Source: Frondihabitans sucicola (GTDB lineage Bacteria; Actinomycetota; Actinomycetes; Actinomycetales; Microbacteriaceae). Taken from it: 64,000 nt of DNA. This document shows positions 30,528-39,934 of this stretch, piece after piece (position 1 is the first letter of the stretch; the number at the start of each line of letters is the position of its first letter). The translations under genes were made by a program, and so were the position numbers. Location of the stretch: assembly GCF_030296615.1 (NCBI RefSeq), contig NZ_AP027732.1:744001-808000 (forward strand), read 5' to 3'. The notes under the pieces are model-generated. The model saw nothing but the letters and a program-made list of their open reading frames with translations, was not told the DNA's origin and did no database searches.

Positions 30528-31580
30528 ATGCCTTCCGTCGACCTCAATCTTCTGACCGCGCTTGACGCCCTTCTCCAACAGGGCACGGTCACCGGTGCGG
30601 CCCGGCAGCTGAATCTGACACCTCCGGCCGTGAGCCGAAGCCTCAAGAGGCTGCGGGACGTGACGGGCGATCCGTTGCTGATCAGGCGGGGCCGACGGCT
30701 TGTTCCGACGCCGATGGCTGTATCCCTTCGCGATCGCGCCCATCGCGTGCTCGACGATGTGCACGAGATCCTCGCTCCGAAAACGGAAGTCTCGGACTCG
30801 GAAATCGAGCGGGACCTGACGGCGTCGTTCACAATTCAGGCGGTCTCCGACACGGCCGAGATCTTCGGGCCCGCGCTGGTGAATGTGGTCCGCAACCGCA
30901 CCACGCGGGTGCAGGTGACGCTCCTGGACGATGGTCCCCTCCAGGGCGAGGCGCTACCCGGTGGGCGGATCGATGTGTATCTCGGGCTGCCCTTGGCCTC
31001 CGCCGACGACGACATCCTTCGCGAGCGTCTTCTCGCGGACCGAATGGTTCTCGTCGGGCCACGCAACGGTTTCCTCTCACAGCTGCCGCCCGAGATTCCC
31101 CTCACACCGGAGCAGGTGACGTCGGTGCCGCACATCACGCCCTCGCGCCACTGCGACTTCCAAGCCGCCCTCGGCCGTCACCTGGACGGGCTCGGCCTCA
31201 TCCGGGACGTCGCGGTCGCAACGCCGAGCTTCACCTCGGCGTTCACGATCCTGCGCGATTCGGATTTCCTCTGCATGGCACCCGAGTGGCTGACGCGGCC
31301 ACTGCTCGGTGACGGCCTGATCACTCGACCGTTGGATGCCCCGATCAGCCCCGTGTTCATCGAAATGGCCTGGCATCGAAGGACCCACACCGATGCCGCG
31401 CATCGTTGGCTACGCGACCGCGTCCGCGAGTCCGCGCTCTCGATCCATCCCGACGCTCTCGCGGGGAGTTCGGGCATGACGCGCGAAGCAACCCTCGGTG
31501 AAGCGCGCGTGTCTTCTCCGCAGCGAGTTCTGTCTTTAACGTCGAAGGGTGACGCAGAAGACCGTTCCGAAGCCCGGTGA
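30528..31580 (+). CDS. LysR-family regulator
   Basis: The N-terminus has the LysR helix-turn-helix (LNLLTALDALLQQGTVTGAA, RQLNLTPPAVSRSLKRLR) and residues 95-300 form the periplasmic-binding-like effector domain. The last 45 residues are unlike the family and overlap the next gene by 32 bases, so the true end may be earlier. Divergence from the MFS gene and the duplicated operator point to control of the MFS, FAD oxidoreductase and SDR genes. Confidence 0.87.
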   Translation: MPSVDLNLLTALDALLQQGTVTGAARQLNLTPPAVSRSLKRLRDVTGDPLLIRRGRRLVPTPMAVSLRDRAHRVLDDVHEILAPKTEVSDSEIERDLTASFTIQAVSDTAEIFGPALVNVVRNRTTRVQVTLLDDGPLQGEALPGGRIDVYLGLPLASADDDILRERLLADRMVLVGPRNGFLSQLPPEIPLTPEQVTSVPHITPSRHCDFQAALGRHLDGLGLIRDVAVATPSFTSAFTILRDSDFLCMAPEWLTRPLLGDGLITRPLDAPISPVFIEMAWHRRTHTDAAHRWLRDRVRESALSIHPDALAGSSGMTREATLGEARVSSPQRVLSLTSKGDAEDRSEAR

Positions 31581-31830
31581 CAGGATCCTTCTGCGCGCCG
31601 TCACCGACCGTGGGATGGAACGAGTCTGGGCACGTGTCGACCTGGTCGAATCGGATACCATCACGGGCCTCGGGGGCAGCCACTCCGGGAAGTATCCACA
31701 CCGGCTCGGTTATGCCTACGAGGAGTTCCGGCGAAGCGGAGAGATCATCACCCGGCTGAACGTCATCTGGGTCGACGACGCCTGGCGAGACCCGGAGCAC
31801 CTCATCGAATCCGAGCAGAGCGTCGAATGA
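31549..31830 (+). CDS. Hypothetical small protein
   Basis: GTG 31549 opens a 93-residue acidic protein of strand-rich pattern (GDRILLRAVTDRG, VIWVDDAW). I do not recognise it. It lies between lysR and the convergent smpB gene and is intact over its length. Confidence 0.6.
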   Translation: MTQKTVPKPGDRILLRAVTDRGMERVWARVDLVESDTITGLGGSHSGKYPHRLGYAYEEFRRSGEIITRLNVIWVDDAWRDPEHLIESEQSVE

Positions 31831-31840
31831 GCGTGCCCGG

Positions 31841-32314
31841 TCAGCGGCCGGTGCGATGCGCCGACAGGGCGCGATCGGCGTCCCGCTTGTCCTCTCGCTC
31901 CCACACCGCCTGGTGCTTCTCATACTCGCGTCGACCCTTCGCGATGGCGATTTCGACCTTGGCGTGGCCGTCGCTGAAGTAGATCGACAGGGGCACGAGC
32001 GTGTAGCCGGTGTCCGCCGTCTTCTTCTGGATCTTCCGGATCTGTTCCTTATGGAGCAACAGCTTGCGTCGCCGGCGCGGGGCGTGGTTCGTCCAGGTCC
32101 CCTCGTCGTAGTCCTGAATATGAACGGCCTCCAGCCACATCTCTCCGCCGTCGACGAACGCGTAACCGTCGACCAGGGAGGCGCGGCCGGCGCGAAGAGA
32201 CTTCACCTCGGTGCCGGTGAGGACGAGTCCCGCCTCGTAGACGTCTTCGATGGTGTAGTCGTACCGCGCTCTCCGGTTGCTCGCGACGATCGTCTTTCCG
32301 CGCTCTTTCGGCAT
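31841..32314 (-). CDS. smpB: SsrA-binding protein
   Basis: The 157-residue protein has the SmpB beta barrel (IVASNRRARYDYTIEDVYEAG, LTGTEVKSLRAGRAS) and the basic tail REYEKH...DRALS. SmpB binds tmRNA and places it in the empty A site of stalled ribosomes. The tmRNA gene is not visible nearby. It is the clearest housekeeping gene of the window and marks core chromosome. Confidence 0.95.
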   Translation of the reverse strand: MPKERGKTIVASNRRARYDYTIEDVYEAGLVLTGTEVKSLRAGRASLVDGYAFVDGGEMWLEAVHIQDYDEGTWTNHAPRRRRKLLLHKEQIRKIQKKTADTGYTLVPLSIYFSDGHAKVEIAIAKGRREYEKHQAVWEREDKRDADRALSAHRTGR

Positions 32315-32526
32315 CCTGCCCTCTGTCCGCGTTCTTCGGCGCTCGAGTTGAGCCCACGGTCGGAGCAGCGTCGCGTGCTCGCGAGGAATTCCCGGTCCAA
32401 CGAACTGCAGGGCTCTGAGCCGGGGTGCAGTGCACCCCCTTGTCGCGACCTTCTTCGAATCGCCATGAGCCCGAAGACTCGTTGATGCGAGGTAGTAACC
32501 CGCACGAACAGCTGGGGAGACAGAAC
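32315..32526. other. Intergenic region, nothing recognised
   Basis: It should hold promoters for smpB and the divergent reductase gene. I looked for the tmRNA 5' end here without success. Confidence 0.4.
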
Positions 32527-33587
32527 ATGACCATCACCGACTACCGCACACTCGGCACCTCGGGCCTCCGGGTCAGCCCCTGGCCCTCGGAGCCATGAAC
32601 TTCGACGACGGCACCTGGGGCTCAGCTCCAGAGACGTCCTTCCAGATCCTCGACCGGTACCTGGACGCCGGCGGGAACTTCATCGATACCGCGAACCAGT
32701 ACAACGGCGGGAAGTCCGAAGAGAGCCTCGGGCTTTACTTCGAGAAGCAGCCCACCCGCCGCGATCGCCTCGTGCTCGCAACCAAATTCGGCGGCACCCT
32801 CCACCCGACCGATCCCAATGGTGGCGGCGCCGGACGCAAGGCGATCTACGCGCAGCTCGACGAATCACTCCGCCGGCTCAAGACCGACTACATCGATCTC
32901 TACTGGATGCACCAGTGGGACCGCCACACCCCTATCGAAGAGACACTGTCGACTCTCGACGACCTCATCCGCGCCGGCAAGATCCGCGCCATCGGCGTCT
33001 CGAACGCGCCCGCCTGGTGGGTAGGGCAGGCGATGGGTCTCTCGACGGCGCACGTCTGGGAACGTATCGCAGCTCTTCAGGTCGAGTATTCGCTCCTCAC
33101 TCGCACTCCCGAGGGGGAACAGTTCGGCGCAGCCCGTGCCCTCGGCCTCGGGATCACGCCGTGGAGCCCGCTGGCATCCGGGGTGCTCTCCGGGAAATAC
33201 TCCCGAGCCGTGCGCACGGTGGAAGGATCCAGCCGATCCGGATATGCGGCCCCCAACCTGACGGAGTCGACCTTCGTGCTTCTCGATGCGCTCGCCCTGA
33301 TCGCTGATGGACACCGGACGACGGTCGCGGCCGTCTCGCTCGCCTGGGTACGTCAGCAGAGCGAGGTCACGTCGACCCTCATCGGTGCTCGCACCGTCGC
33401 GCAGCTCGAAGCCAACCTCGCCTCCGCCGACGTGACGCTGACCCCCGAGGAGATCGCCACGCTCGCTTTCCTCAGCGAACCGGACCTCGAGTACCCGATG
33501 AACGTCATCCGCAGCTTCGCGACGCCTTTCCAACAGGGCGACACCAGCATCAACGGACACGGCTCCGCCGCGTTCGCTCGCGCATGA
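32527..33587 (+). CDS. Aldo-keto reductase (one probable sequencing error)
   Basis: ATG 32527 follows GGGGAGACAGAAC. The frame breaks near 32580 in a run of four C; a fifth C gives LRVSPLALGAMNF and the rest of a 353-residue AKR with FIDTANQYNGGKSEE, ATKFGG, YWMHQWD and the C-terminal GARTVAQLEANL cofactor segment. It heads a run with SnoaL-like, ABM-like, LtrA and SDR genes. Confidence 0.85.
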
Positions 33588-33607
33588 AGACCAATAAAGG
33601 ACACCCC

Positions 33608-34006
33608 ATGACAGACAACACGCCGACCGCATCCGACGCCATCGCGCCCCCGACGACCGAATCCATCACGACGTGGGTCGAGGGGTATCTCCTCGCCTGG
33701 CGAAGCAACTCCGAGGCGGACATCGCCGCCCTCTTCACCGAGGAGGCCGAGTACCACGAAGAACCCTTCGACACGGAATGGGTCGGCCGTGACGAGATCG
33801 TCGAGGGATGGCGAAGCCGGTGGGACTGGCAGCAGGGCGGTTGGGACTTCGACTGGTCGATCACCAGCATCGACGGCTTCACGGCCGTCATCACCGGAAT
33901 CGGCCACTACGTCAAGCTCGGCGACTTCGACAACGTCTGGACGCTCCACTTCGACGAGTCGGGGCTCTGCACCCGCTTCGACATGCTCAACACCGAACGC
34001 AGCTGA
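33608..34006 (+). CDS. SnoaL/NTF2-like protein 4
   Basis: AAAGGACACCCC precedes ATG 33608; an in-frame ATG at 33584 overlaps the reductase stop. The 132-residue protein has WVEGYLLAWRSNSEADIAALFTEEAEYHEEPF and a tryptophan-rich cone. It follows an AKR gene, as the first NTF2-like group does. Confidence 0.75.
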   Translation: MTDNTPTASDAIAPPTTESITTWVEGYLLAWRSNSEADIAALFTEEAEYHEEPFDTEWVGRDEIVEGWRSRWDWQQGGWDFDWSITSIDGFTAVITGIGHYVKLGDFDNVWTLHFDESGLCTRFDMLNTERS

Positions 34007-34010
34007 CGCC

Positions 34011-34319
34011 ATGACCGAGACGCTCGAAGTCACCACTCTCCGACCGGTCGCCGGCCTCAGCACAGCGGACTTCGTCGCAGCGAACGCTGACATCGACGAG
34101 TACCTGAAGCGGCAGCCCGGGTTCGAATGGCGCCGCATCCTGGAAGCCGCCGACGGCACGATCATCGACATCGTCGCCTACGACAGCATGGAGCACGCCC
34201 GCGCGGGAGCTGCGGGCATCAGCGACGAAAGGGCGGCGTCGCCCGTCCACGCGACCATCGACCACTCGACTGTCGATTGGAAGCTCACAACCGTGGCCCA
34301 TCGCATCGAAGCCAGCTGA
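34011..34319 (+). CDS. Dimeric alpha/beta-barrel (ABM-like) protein
   Basis: The 102-residue product has a ferredoxin-like pattern: strand VTTLRPVAGLS, helix with VAANADIDEYLKRQPGFEWRR and strand TIIDIVAYDS. Proteins of this kind include antibiotic-biosynthesis monooxygenases and stress-related oxygenases. It starts four bases after the preceding stop. Confidence 0.65.
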   Translation: MTETLEVTTLRPVAGLSTADFVAANADIDEYLKRQPGFEWRRILEAADGTIIDIVAYDSMEHARAGAAGISDERAASPVHATIDHSTVDWKLTTVAHRIEAS

Positions 34320-34320
34320 C

Positions 34321-35347
34321 GTGCCCGAGATCCCCACCACCGCCGTGGTGTCGGACCGGGCCACACCCTGGAGCTCTTCTTCGACCTCGTCTACGTCTTT
34401 GCGTTCACCCAGGTGACGCACCTGATGGCGGATGGGGAGAGCATCCGAAGCGTCCTCGGCGGGCTGGCAGTCCTCGGCGTTCTGTGGTGGTCGTGGGCAT
34501 CCCATGCGTGGCTGGCAAACCAGCAGATCGCGGACCGTGGTGCCGTTCGTGTCGGGATCCTGGTTGCCATCGCCATCGTGCTGGTGCTGTCCATCGCCAT
34601 CCCCGAGACCTACCCCGATGCGGAGGAAGCCGATCCGGTGCCCTGCTCTTCGCCATCGGCTTCGTGATTCTCTCGCTGGTGTACTCGACCGTGAACATCG
34701 TGGTCGCGCGACGCGACTCTCCCCTTCGCAGACAGGTCATTCGCACCATGGGCACGACTCTCGGCCCGGTCGCCGCGGCGCTGATCGTGGGCGCCGTCGT
34801 CGGCGGGATCGCCCAGATCGTCCTCTGGCTTGCAGCGGTCGCCCTCGAGGGCATCACCGTCTTCGCGACCTCGCAGGGTGGCGCATGGCAACTGCCGTCA
34901 GCCGCTCACTACGCCGAACGACACGGACTCGTCGTCATCCTCGCCCTCGGAGAATCGATCATCTCGATCGGCCTAGCAGCGTCAGGATCCCGCCTCACCC
35001 CGAGCATCGTCCTGGTCTCGATGGCCGCCGTCTCCACCTCCCTCGGAATGTGGTGGATCTACTTCGGCCGTGTCTCCACCTCGGCCGAGCGTCACATCGA
35101 CACCATGACCGGAAACCGCAGGACGGCCACCGCGACCATCGGCACCTACCTGCACTTCGGAATCGTCGCCGGGATCCTGCTCGTCTCCCTCGGACTCGGA
35201 GGCCTCATCGAACGCCTTGGGAGCGGCGAACCACCCGGATCCTTCAGCTGGATCTCCACTGCAGGCGGAGCAGCGCTCTTCCTCGCCGCCACCACGGTCT
35301 ACGCACGAATCACCCGCACCACCGACGGAAAGAAGCAAAACTCATGA
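34321..35347 (+). CDS. ltrA: Low temperature requirement A membrane protein (two probable sequencing errors)
   Basis: The product has the LtrA signature LELFFDLVYVFAFTQVTHLM, several membrane helices and ALGESIISIG near residue 230. Frames change near 34364 and 34638; one C added at each site gives a continuous protein ending at 35347. LtrA was linked to cold growth in Listeria, but its activity is unknown. Its stop overlaps the next start (ATGA). Confidence 0.8.
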
Positions 35348-36087
35348 CCACAGCAACCACCTCGCACGACGGCGCCGTCCTCATCACCGGAGCAAGCAGC
35401 GGTATCGGGGAAGCCACGGCCAGGCACCTCGCATCCCTCGGGTATCCGGTGTTCCTCGGAGCCCGACGCGCCGACCGCCTCACCGCCATCGTCGACGAGA
35501 TCCGCGAGGCCGGCGGGCGCGCCGACTCGCGTCAACTCGACGTCACGGACATCGACAGCGTCCGCGCATTCGTCGGCGCGGCCCGCGAGGTGAACGGCAC
35601 CATCGAGGTGCTCGTCAACAACGCCGGGGTCATGCCCTTGTCCACTGTGAGTGCGCTGCGGATCGACGAGTGGAATCAGATGATCGACGTGAACCTGCGC
35701 GGCACCCTGCACGGAATCGCAGCCGTGCTTCCCCTCATGGAAGCGCAAGGACGCGGACACATCATCAACGTCGCATCGGTCTCCGGCCTTCGCGTCGACC
35801 CGACCGCGGCCGTCTACAGCGCGACGAAGTTCGCCGTGCGAGCTCTGTCGGAGGGGCTACGTCAGGAGAGCACCGTCGTCCGCGTCACGATCATCAGCCC
35901 CGGATTCACCGTCAGCGAGTTGACGGAACAGGGCGGCGACGCCGACACCCAGGCCGCGGTCCGCGAAGCCACCGCTCAACTGGGCCTGCCGGCATCAGCC
36001 GTCGCAGAAGCGATCGCCTATGCCGTGTCGCAGCCGTCGTCCGTAGACGTCAACGAGATCATCGTCCGTCCCACCCTCCAGAGGTAG
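35344..36087 (+). CDS. Short-chain dehydrogenase/reductase
   Basis: It has ITGASSGIGEATA, NNAGV, serine strand NVASVSG and Y-x-x-x-K in YSATKFAV. The 247-residue length is typical of classical SDRs (YdfG-like). Its start overlaps the ltrA stop, so the two are coupled. Confidence 0.9.
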   Translation: MTTATTSHDGAVLITGASSGIGEATARHLASLGYPVFLGARRADRLTAIVDEIREAGGRADSRQLDVTDIDSVRAFVGAAREVNGTIEVLVNNAGVMPLSTVSALRIDEWNQMIDVNLRGTLHGIAAVLPLMEAQGRGHIINVASVSGLRVDPTAAVYSATKFAVRALSEGLRQESTVVRVTIISPGFTVSELTEQGGDADTQAAVREATAQLGLPASAVAEAIAYAVSQPSSVDVNEIIVRPTLQR

Positions 36088-36144
36088 CCTCCCCGCGAGA
36101 CAACATCGACCCACCACCAGGCAGCACCGACCGAAGGACTCACC

Positions 36145-36495
36145 ATGAGCACCCCCATCCAAGACGGCGTTGAGGCGGCAGCCAAGCGAGCCGGCCAGAT
36201 CCGCGACCTGTACGAGATCCTCGAGAACCGCATCAACGGCAGGGTCTGGTCGACCCATGAGTTGATGCTCGGCTTCACAAACGATGTCGGAACAGTCGGC
36301 AGGCTGATCCTGGCAAAAGAGGGCACCTGGGACATCGACGGCGACGCCACCGCACAACTCGAACACAAGTTGGCGGAATCGATGTGGTGGGTGATGGTCA
36401 TCGCAAAGCGCCTCGACATCGACATCGCCGATGCCTTTGCGTCCACCATGGAACAGATCGAGGCCGGCCTCACCCACGCCGTCGAAGTCGATTAG
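36145..36495 (+). CDS. MazG-like nucleotide pyrophosphohydrolase
   Basis: The 116-residue all-helical protein has WSTHELMLGFTNDVGTVGRL and a second helix LEHKLAESMWWVMVIAKRLDID with acidic residues of the E-x-x-E/E-x-x-D metal site of MazG-like enzymes. Family members hydrolyse non-canonical NTPs to NMP and pyrophosphate. It ends the run that began with the reductase at 32527. Confidence 0.7.
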   Translation: MSTPIQDGVEAAAKRAGQIRDLYEILENRINGRVWSTHELMLGFTNDVGTVGRLILAKEGTWDIDGDATAQLEHKLAESMWWVMVIAKRLDIDIADAFASTMEQIEAGLTHAVEVD

Positions 36496-36584
36496 ACCGG
36501 GCGACGTTGATGCCTCACGATTGCCGCGTTACCGCCCCGGGCTGCTGCGGCGTTCTGTCCGGCGGAACCGCGAGGAAGTGCGGG

Positions 36585-37646
36585 TCAGGCGACCGGTATG
36601 GTCGGGAGGGTGAAGCGGTCGGGTTCGCCGTCGAGCATGGCGCCGCGGGTCATCTCGTTGATCTCGGCAGAGATCTCTCCACCGGGCGCGCTGACGTCGT
36701 CTAGACGCTGGTACTGGGCGTCGGTCAGGGCGACGTCGAGGGCGCCGAGGTAGTCCTCGAGCTGCGCCATCGTGCGCGGACCGATGATCGGTACGACCGC
36801 GGTCACAGAGCGGTTGCCTCGCTCGCGCAGCCACGCCATGGAGACCTGGGCAGCGCTGGCACCGGTCTCGGCGGCGACCTGGAGAACGGTATCGATGACG
36901 GCGGTCGTCTGGGCCGAGGTGTCGGCGACCCAGCGGCTGGGGTCGGTCTTTCGGCCCTCGGCACCGTGGCGGTATTTGCCGGTGAGGAGCCCGCCCGCGA
37001 GCGGTGACCACAGGTTCACTCCGAGACCGAGGGCCTCGGCCATCGGAAGCAACTCGTTCTCCCCGCCGCGCTCCGCGAGGCTGTACTCCGTCTGAATGGC
37101 GACGACCGGGGCCCAGCTGCGAAGGTCGGCTTCCTTGGCGGCCAGCGCGATGCGCCAGGCGGGGAAGTTCGACAGGGCTCCGTGATGAATCTTGCCGGCG
37201 CGGACCAGGTCGTCGAGACCGCGGAGGATCTCGTCGGTCGGGGTGAACGCGTCGGGGAAGTGGACCCAGAAGATGTCGAGGTAGTCGGTTCCGAGCCGGC
37301 GAAGGCTCGCGTCGACGGAGGCGATCATCGCCTTCCGGGAAACACCGTTGTTGGTGCGGCTGGCTTTCTCGGGATTACCGAGCCCGTACTTCGACGAGAT
37401 GACAAAGTCGTCGCGGGTCGAGGTGAGCATGTCGCCGAGCATGGATTCTGACTGGCCGCCCTGATACATCGCCGCGGTGTCGAGGAACGTGCCGCCGGCT
37501 TCCGCGAATCGGTTGAAGATGGCGCGGGAATCGGTCATGTCCGCCCCGCTGGCCCATGCGGTTCCGAAGTTGCCGGTGCCGAGAGCCAACTCGGACACGC
37601 GGAGGCCGGTGCGGCGGCCGAAGCTGGTGTAACGCATGGAAGTCAT
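36585..37646 (-). CDS. Aldo-keto reductase
   Basis: It has LALGTGNFGTAW, FLDTAAMYQGGQSESMLG with catalytic Asp and Tyr, SSKYGL with Lys and FWVHFPD. The 353-residue frame is intact. A 26-bp dyad lies just upstream and is repeated before the gene at 38435, so the TetR protein between them probably represses it. Confidence 0.9.
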   Translation of the reverse strand: MTSMRYTSFGRRTGLRVSELALGTGNFGTAWASGADMTDSRAIFNRFAEAGGTFLDTAAMYQGGQSESMLGDMLTSTRDDFVISSKYGLGNPEKASRTNNGVSRKAMIASVDASLRRLGTDYLDIFWVHFPDAFTPTDEILRGLDDLVRAGKIHHGALSNFPAWRIALAAKEADLRSWAPVVAIQTEYSLAERGGENELLPMAEALGLGVNLWSPLAGGLLTGKYRHGAEGRKTDPSRWVADTSAQTTAVIDTVLQVAAETGASAAQVSMAWLRERGNRSVTAVVPIIGPRTMAQLEDYLGALDVALTDAQYQRLDDVSAPGGEISAEINEMTRGAMLDGEPDRFTLPTIPVA

Positions 37647-37655
37647 GGAAGCTCA

Positions 37656-37681
37656 CTTTCTGTAGCAATCACTACCGAAAG
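37656..37681. promoter_or_regulatory. TetR-type operator, site 1
   Basis: The dyad CTTTC(T)GTAGC-AATCAC-TACCGAAAG lies between the divergent reductase and tetR starts. Its reverse complement matches the site at 38405 in 24 of 26 positions by eye. Confidence 0.8.
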
Positions 37682-37747
37682 CTAGAGCTGCTTGGTTCTA
37701 TTCCGCCTTCGCGGATTAAGCTCGGAGTCCACGAGAGGAACACGGCC

Positions 37748-38359
37748 ATGACGGTCATCACCCGAGGGCGTCCGCGAGGATTCGACGTCGACATCGCACT
37801 CGACCGCGCCATCGACGTTTTCTGGCGCGAGGGCTACGACGGGGCGAGCATCGCCGAACTCACCGCGGCGATGTCCATCACGGCGACAAGCCTGTACGCG
37901 GCGTTCGGAAGCAAAAGGGAGCTGTTCGAGCGCGCTTTCACCCGCTACCTCACCATCGACATGGCCTACGCCGTCCGAGCCCTCGAACAGGACCGCCTTT
38001 CCGATGTGTTCCGCGACTACCTCTTCGACGCCGTCGAGGCCATGACCCGTGAGGGCAGGCCCTACGGTTGCATGTCCGTGCAGATCGGCGGCTCCAAGAC
38101 CGGGCTCAGCCCAGCCGGTAACGAGATCCGAGAGTTCGTCTCGCGAGCGCGCGACACCGGATACAAGCGCCTCACCACCCGGATCGAGCAGGGCCGCGAT
38201 GACGAAGGGTTCGACCTCGCCGGCATGACCCCGGCCGGTATCGCCGAGTACCTCGTCAGCATCAGCAACGGGATCGCCGTCCGTGCGGCCGACGGCGCCG
38301 AACGCGACGAGCTGCGCGGCGTCGTCGAGATCGCCCTCCGTGCTCTGATCACCCGCTGA
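37748..38359 (+). CDS. TetR-family repressor
   Basis: ATG 37748 follows GAGAGG. The 203-residue protein has the TetR helix-turn-helix (SIAELTAAMSITATSLYAAFGSKRELF) and a TetR_C domain. Two near-identical operators flank the gene, one in the divergent region and one downstream before the next gene. This defines a small regulon of the AKR, tetR and the dehydrogenase-like gene. Confidence 0.9.
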   Translation: MTVITRGRPRGFDVDIALDRAIDVFWREGYDGASIAELTAAMSITATSLYAAFGSKRELFERAFTRYLTIDMAYAVRALEQDRLSDVFRDYLFDAVEAMTREGRPYGCMSVQIGGSKTGLSPAGNEIREFVSRARDTGYKRLTTRIEQGRDDEGFDLAGMTPAGIAEYLVSISNGIAVRAADGAERDELRGVVEIALRALITR

Positions 38360-38404
38360 GCCATCCGAGTTCGTTCCATCCGGAATAAATCCCCAGCATG
38401 ATCC

Positions 38405-38430
38405 CTTTCGGTAGTAATCACTACAGAAAG
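38405..38430. promoter_or_regulatory. TetR-type operator, site 2
   Basis: The 26-bp near-palindrome with arms CTTTCGGTAGT and ACTACAGAAAG sits five bases before the start at 38435. Binding here would block the start of transcription or translation of that gene. Confidence 0.8.
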
Positions 38431-38434
38431 AGCG

Positions 38435-39448
38435 ATGATGACAAACTTCCTGATTTACGGAGCAACCGGGTACACCGGGCAACTGATCACCCGCGAGGCG
38501 GTGCGACGCGGCTTGAACCCGATCGTCGCCGGCCGGGACGCAGCCAAAGTGCAGATCCTCGCCGATGAGCTGGGCCTCGAAGGACGCGCCTTCGACCTGT
38601 CGAATGAGGAGAGAACCCGCGAGGGAGTGCTGGGCGTCGGCGTCGTCTTGAACGTCGCGGGACCCTTCGCGGTCACGTCGGGGCCGCTCCTGGATGCCGC
38701 TCTCTACGTCGGGACGCACTACCTCGACACGACCGCGGAACTCGGAACGTTCCTCCACACGGAGGCTGCCGACGCTCAGGCGAAGAAGGCCGGCGTCATG
38801 GTCATGAGCGGCACAGGTTGGGACGTCGTCCCCAGCGACACCCTCGCCGCGCGCACCGCCGCCCGCGTCACCGACCCCGTCTCCCTCGTGCTGGCGTTGA
38901 AGATCTTCGTCGGCACTCCTGGCGAACGGATCCCGCTGCTGTTCTCCAAGGGCTCCATGACGAGCGCCCTCGGATTCGCTCCCTTCGCCGGCTCCGTGCG
39001 CTCCGGCGGCACCATCACAACCCGTGACGACTCGCCCACCCGATCGATCGACTTCGGCGCAGGACTCGAAGAGGTCGGCCTGGCGCCGATGGGCGACCTC
39101 GTCACCGGCAGGCACTCGACCGGGATTCCCGAGATCGAGGTCTACGTCGCCGGTGGCGTCCCCATCCCCACGACAGCACCTGGCAGCGAAGTGCCCGACG
39201 GCCCCGACGCCGCGGACCGCGCGATCGGGCGCGCCCGCGTCTACGCGAAGGTCACCGGCCGCGACGGCTCCACCGCCGAGGGGCTGGTCGATACTCCGAC
39301 CGGTTACGGGTTCACCCAGCTCGCCGCCGTCGAGATCGCTTCCCGGATCATCGCGGGCGATTTCACTCCGGGATTCCAGACCCCGGCGTCGGCGTTCGGT
39401 CCTTCACTGCTCGAGGGAATTGGGGACAGCCACTTCATCGATCTGTAA
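38435..39448 (+). CDS. Saccharopine dehydrogenase-like/trans-acting enoyl reductase family protein
   Basis: The N-terminus has IYGATGYTGQLI, a NAD(P) Rossmann motif, then LNVAGPF and HYLDTTAE, and SGTGWDVVPSDTLA, all typical of the actinobacterial saccharopine dehydrogenase NADP-binding family. The 337-residue frame is intact. True saccharopine dehydrogenase activity is unlikely; the substrate is unknown. TetR site 2 overlaps its promoter. Confidence 0.85.
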   Translation: MMTNFLIYGATGYTGQLITREAVRRGLNPIVAGRDAAKVQILADELGLEGRAFDLSNEERTREGVLGVGVVLNVAGPFAVTSGPLLDAALYVGTHYLDTTAELGTFLHTEAADAQAKKAGVMVMSGTGWDVVPSDTLAARTAARVTDPVSLVLALKIFVGTPGERIPLLFSKGSMTSALGFAPFAGSVRSGGTITTRDDSPTRSIDFGAGLEEVGLAPMGDLVTGRHSTGIPEIEVYVAGGVPIPTTAPGSEVPDGPDAADRAIGRARVYAKVTGRDGSTAEGLVDTPTGYGFTQLAAVEIASRIIAGDFTPGFQTPASAFGPSLLEGIGDSHFIDL

Positions 39449-39774
39449 GGTCTGCCCGGCCCGAGAGTCTGCCTCAAGCCACCCCTCTTCCCGAAGGTTA
39501 GGTTAGCGTCGCGGCGTTGTGGCAATTCGAGAAAATAGATGTCGGATGACACCACTCGAGGTACTGATTCGCGTGTTCGGAGTCAACGCGAGTGATGGCG
39601 CTTATCGGGTGCGAGCGGGTCGAGCCAAGTTCTCGCTGCATCGCCCGTCACCGACAGAGGTACCAATAGCTCTCGGAACGTCCTACCTCTATATGGACAT
39701 AGGCAGAACCCGGTGTCGAGGATCCATAACAGCTGCCAAGACCACGCTGCACGATGCGGCGATCAGATCAGCAA
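39449..39774. other. No gene seen; left flank of the transposon
   Basis: About 325 bases with no supported gene or RNA. It ends at the proposed left end of the Tn7-like element. Confidence 0.4.
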
Positions 39775-39822
39775 TGCGACACCAAAATCTGGAAAGCGAG
39801 ATTTGATTTTGGAAGCCACAAC
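39775..39822 (+). repeat. Proposed left end of the Tn7-like element
   Basis: It starts TGCGACACCAAAATCTGG and includes an 8-bp inverted repeat CCAAAATC/GATTTTGG. GACACC followed by an A/T run and TGG also occurs at the right end (GACACC and GACGCC), as expected for repeated TnsB sites. A close relative stands alone at 4894. Confidence 0.5.
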
Positions 39823-39934
39823 ATCCCGGCCTCCCTGCGAAGAGGTTCACGAAGCGCGAGAACATTCCGTGATTCATGTCGTTGTCAGTGGGCGCCCGAA
39901 AGCGGTACACCATCCCAGGGCAGGAAGGACACCT

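Noticed and set aside
32315-32526. tmRNA gene next to smpB
   Set aside because: No tmRNA 5' or 3' signature was found on either strand here.
39782-39813. Hairpin CCAAAATC/GATTTTGG as a terminator
   Set aside because: The related copy at 4894 does not keep the pairing, there is no T tract, and the block fits a transposon end better.
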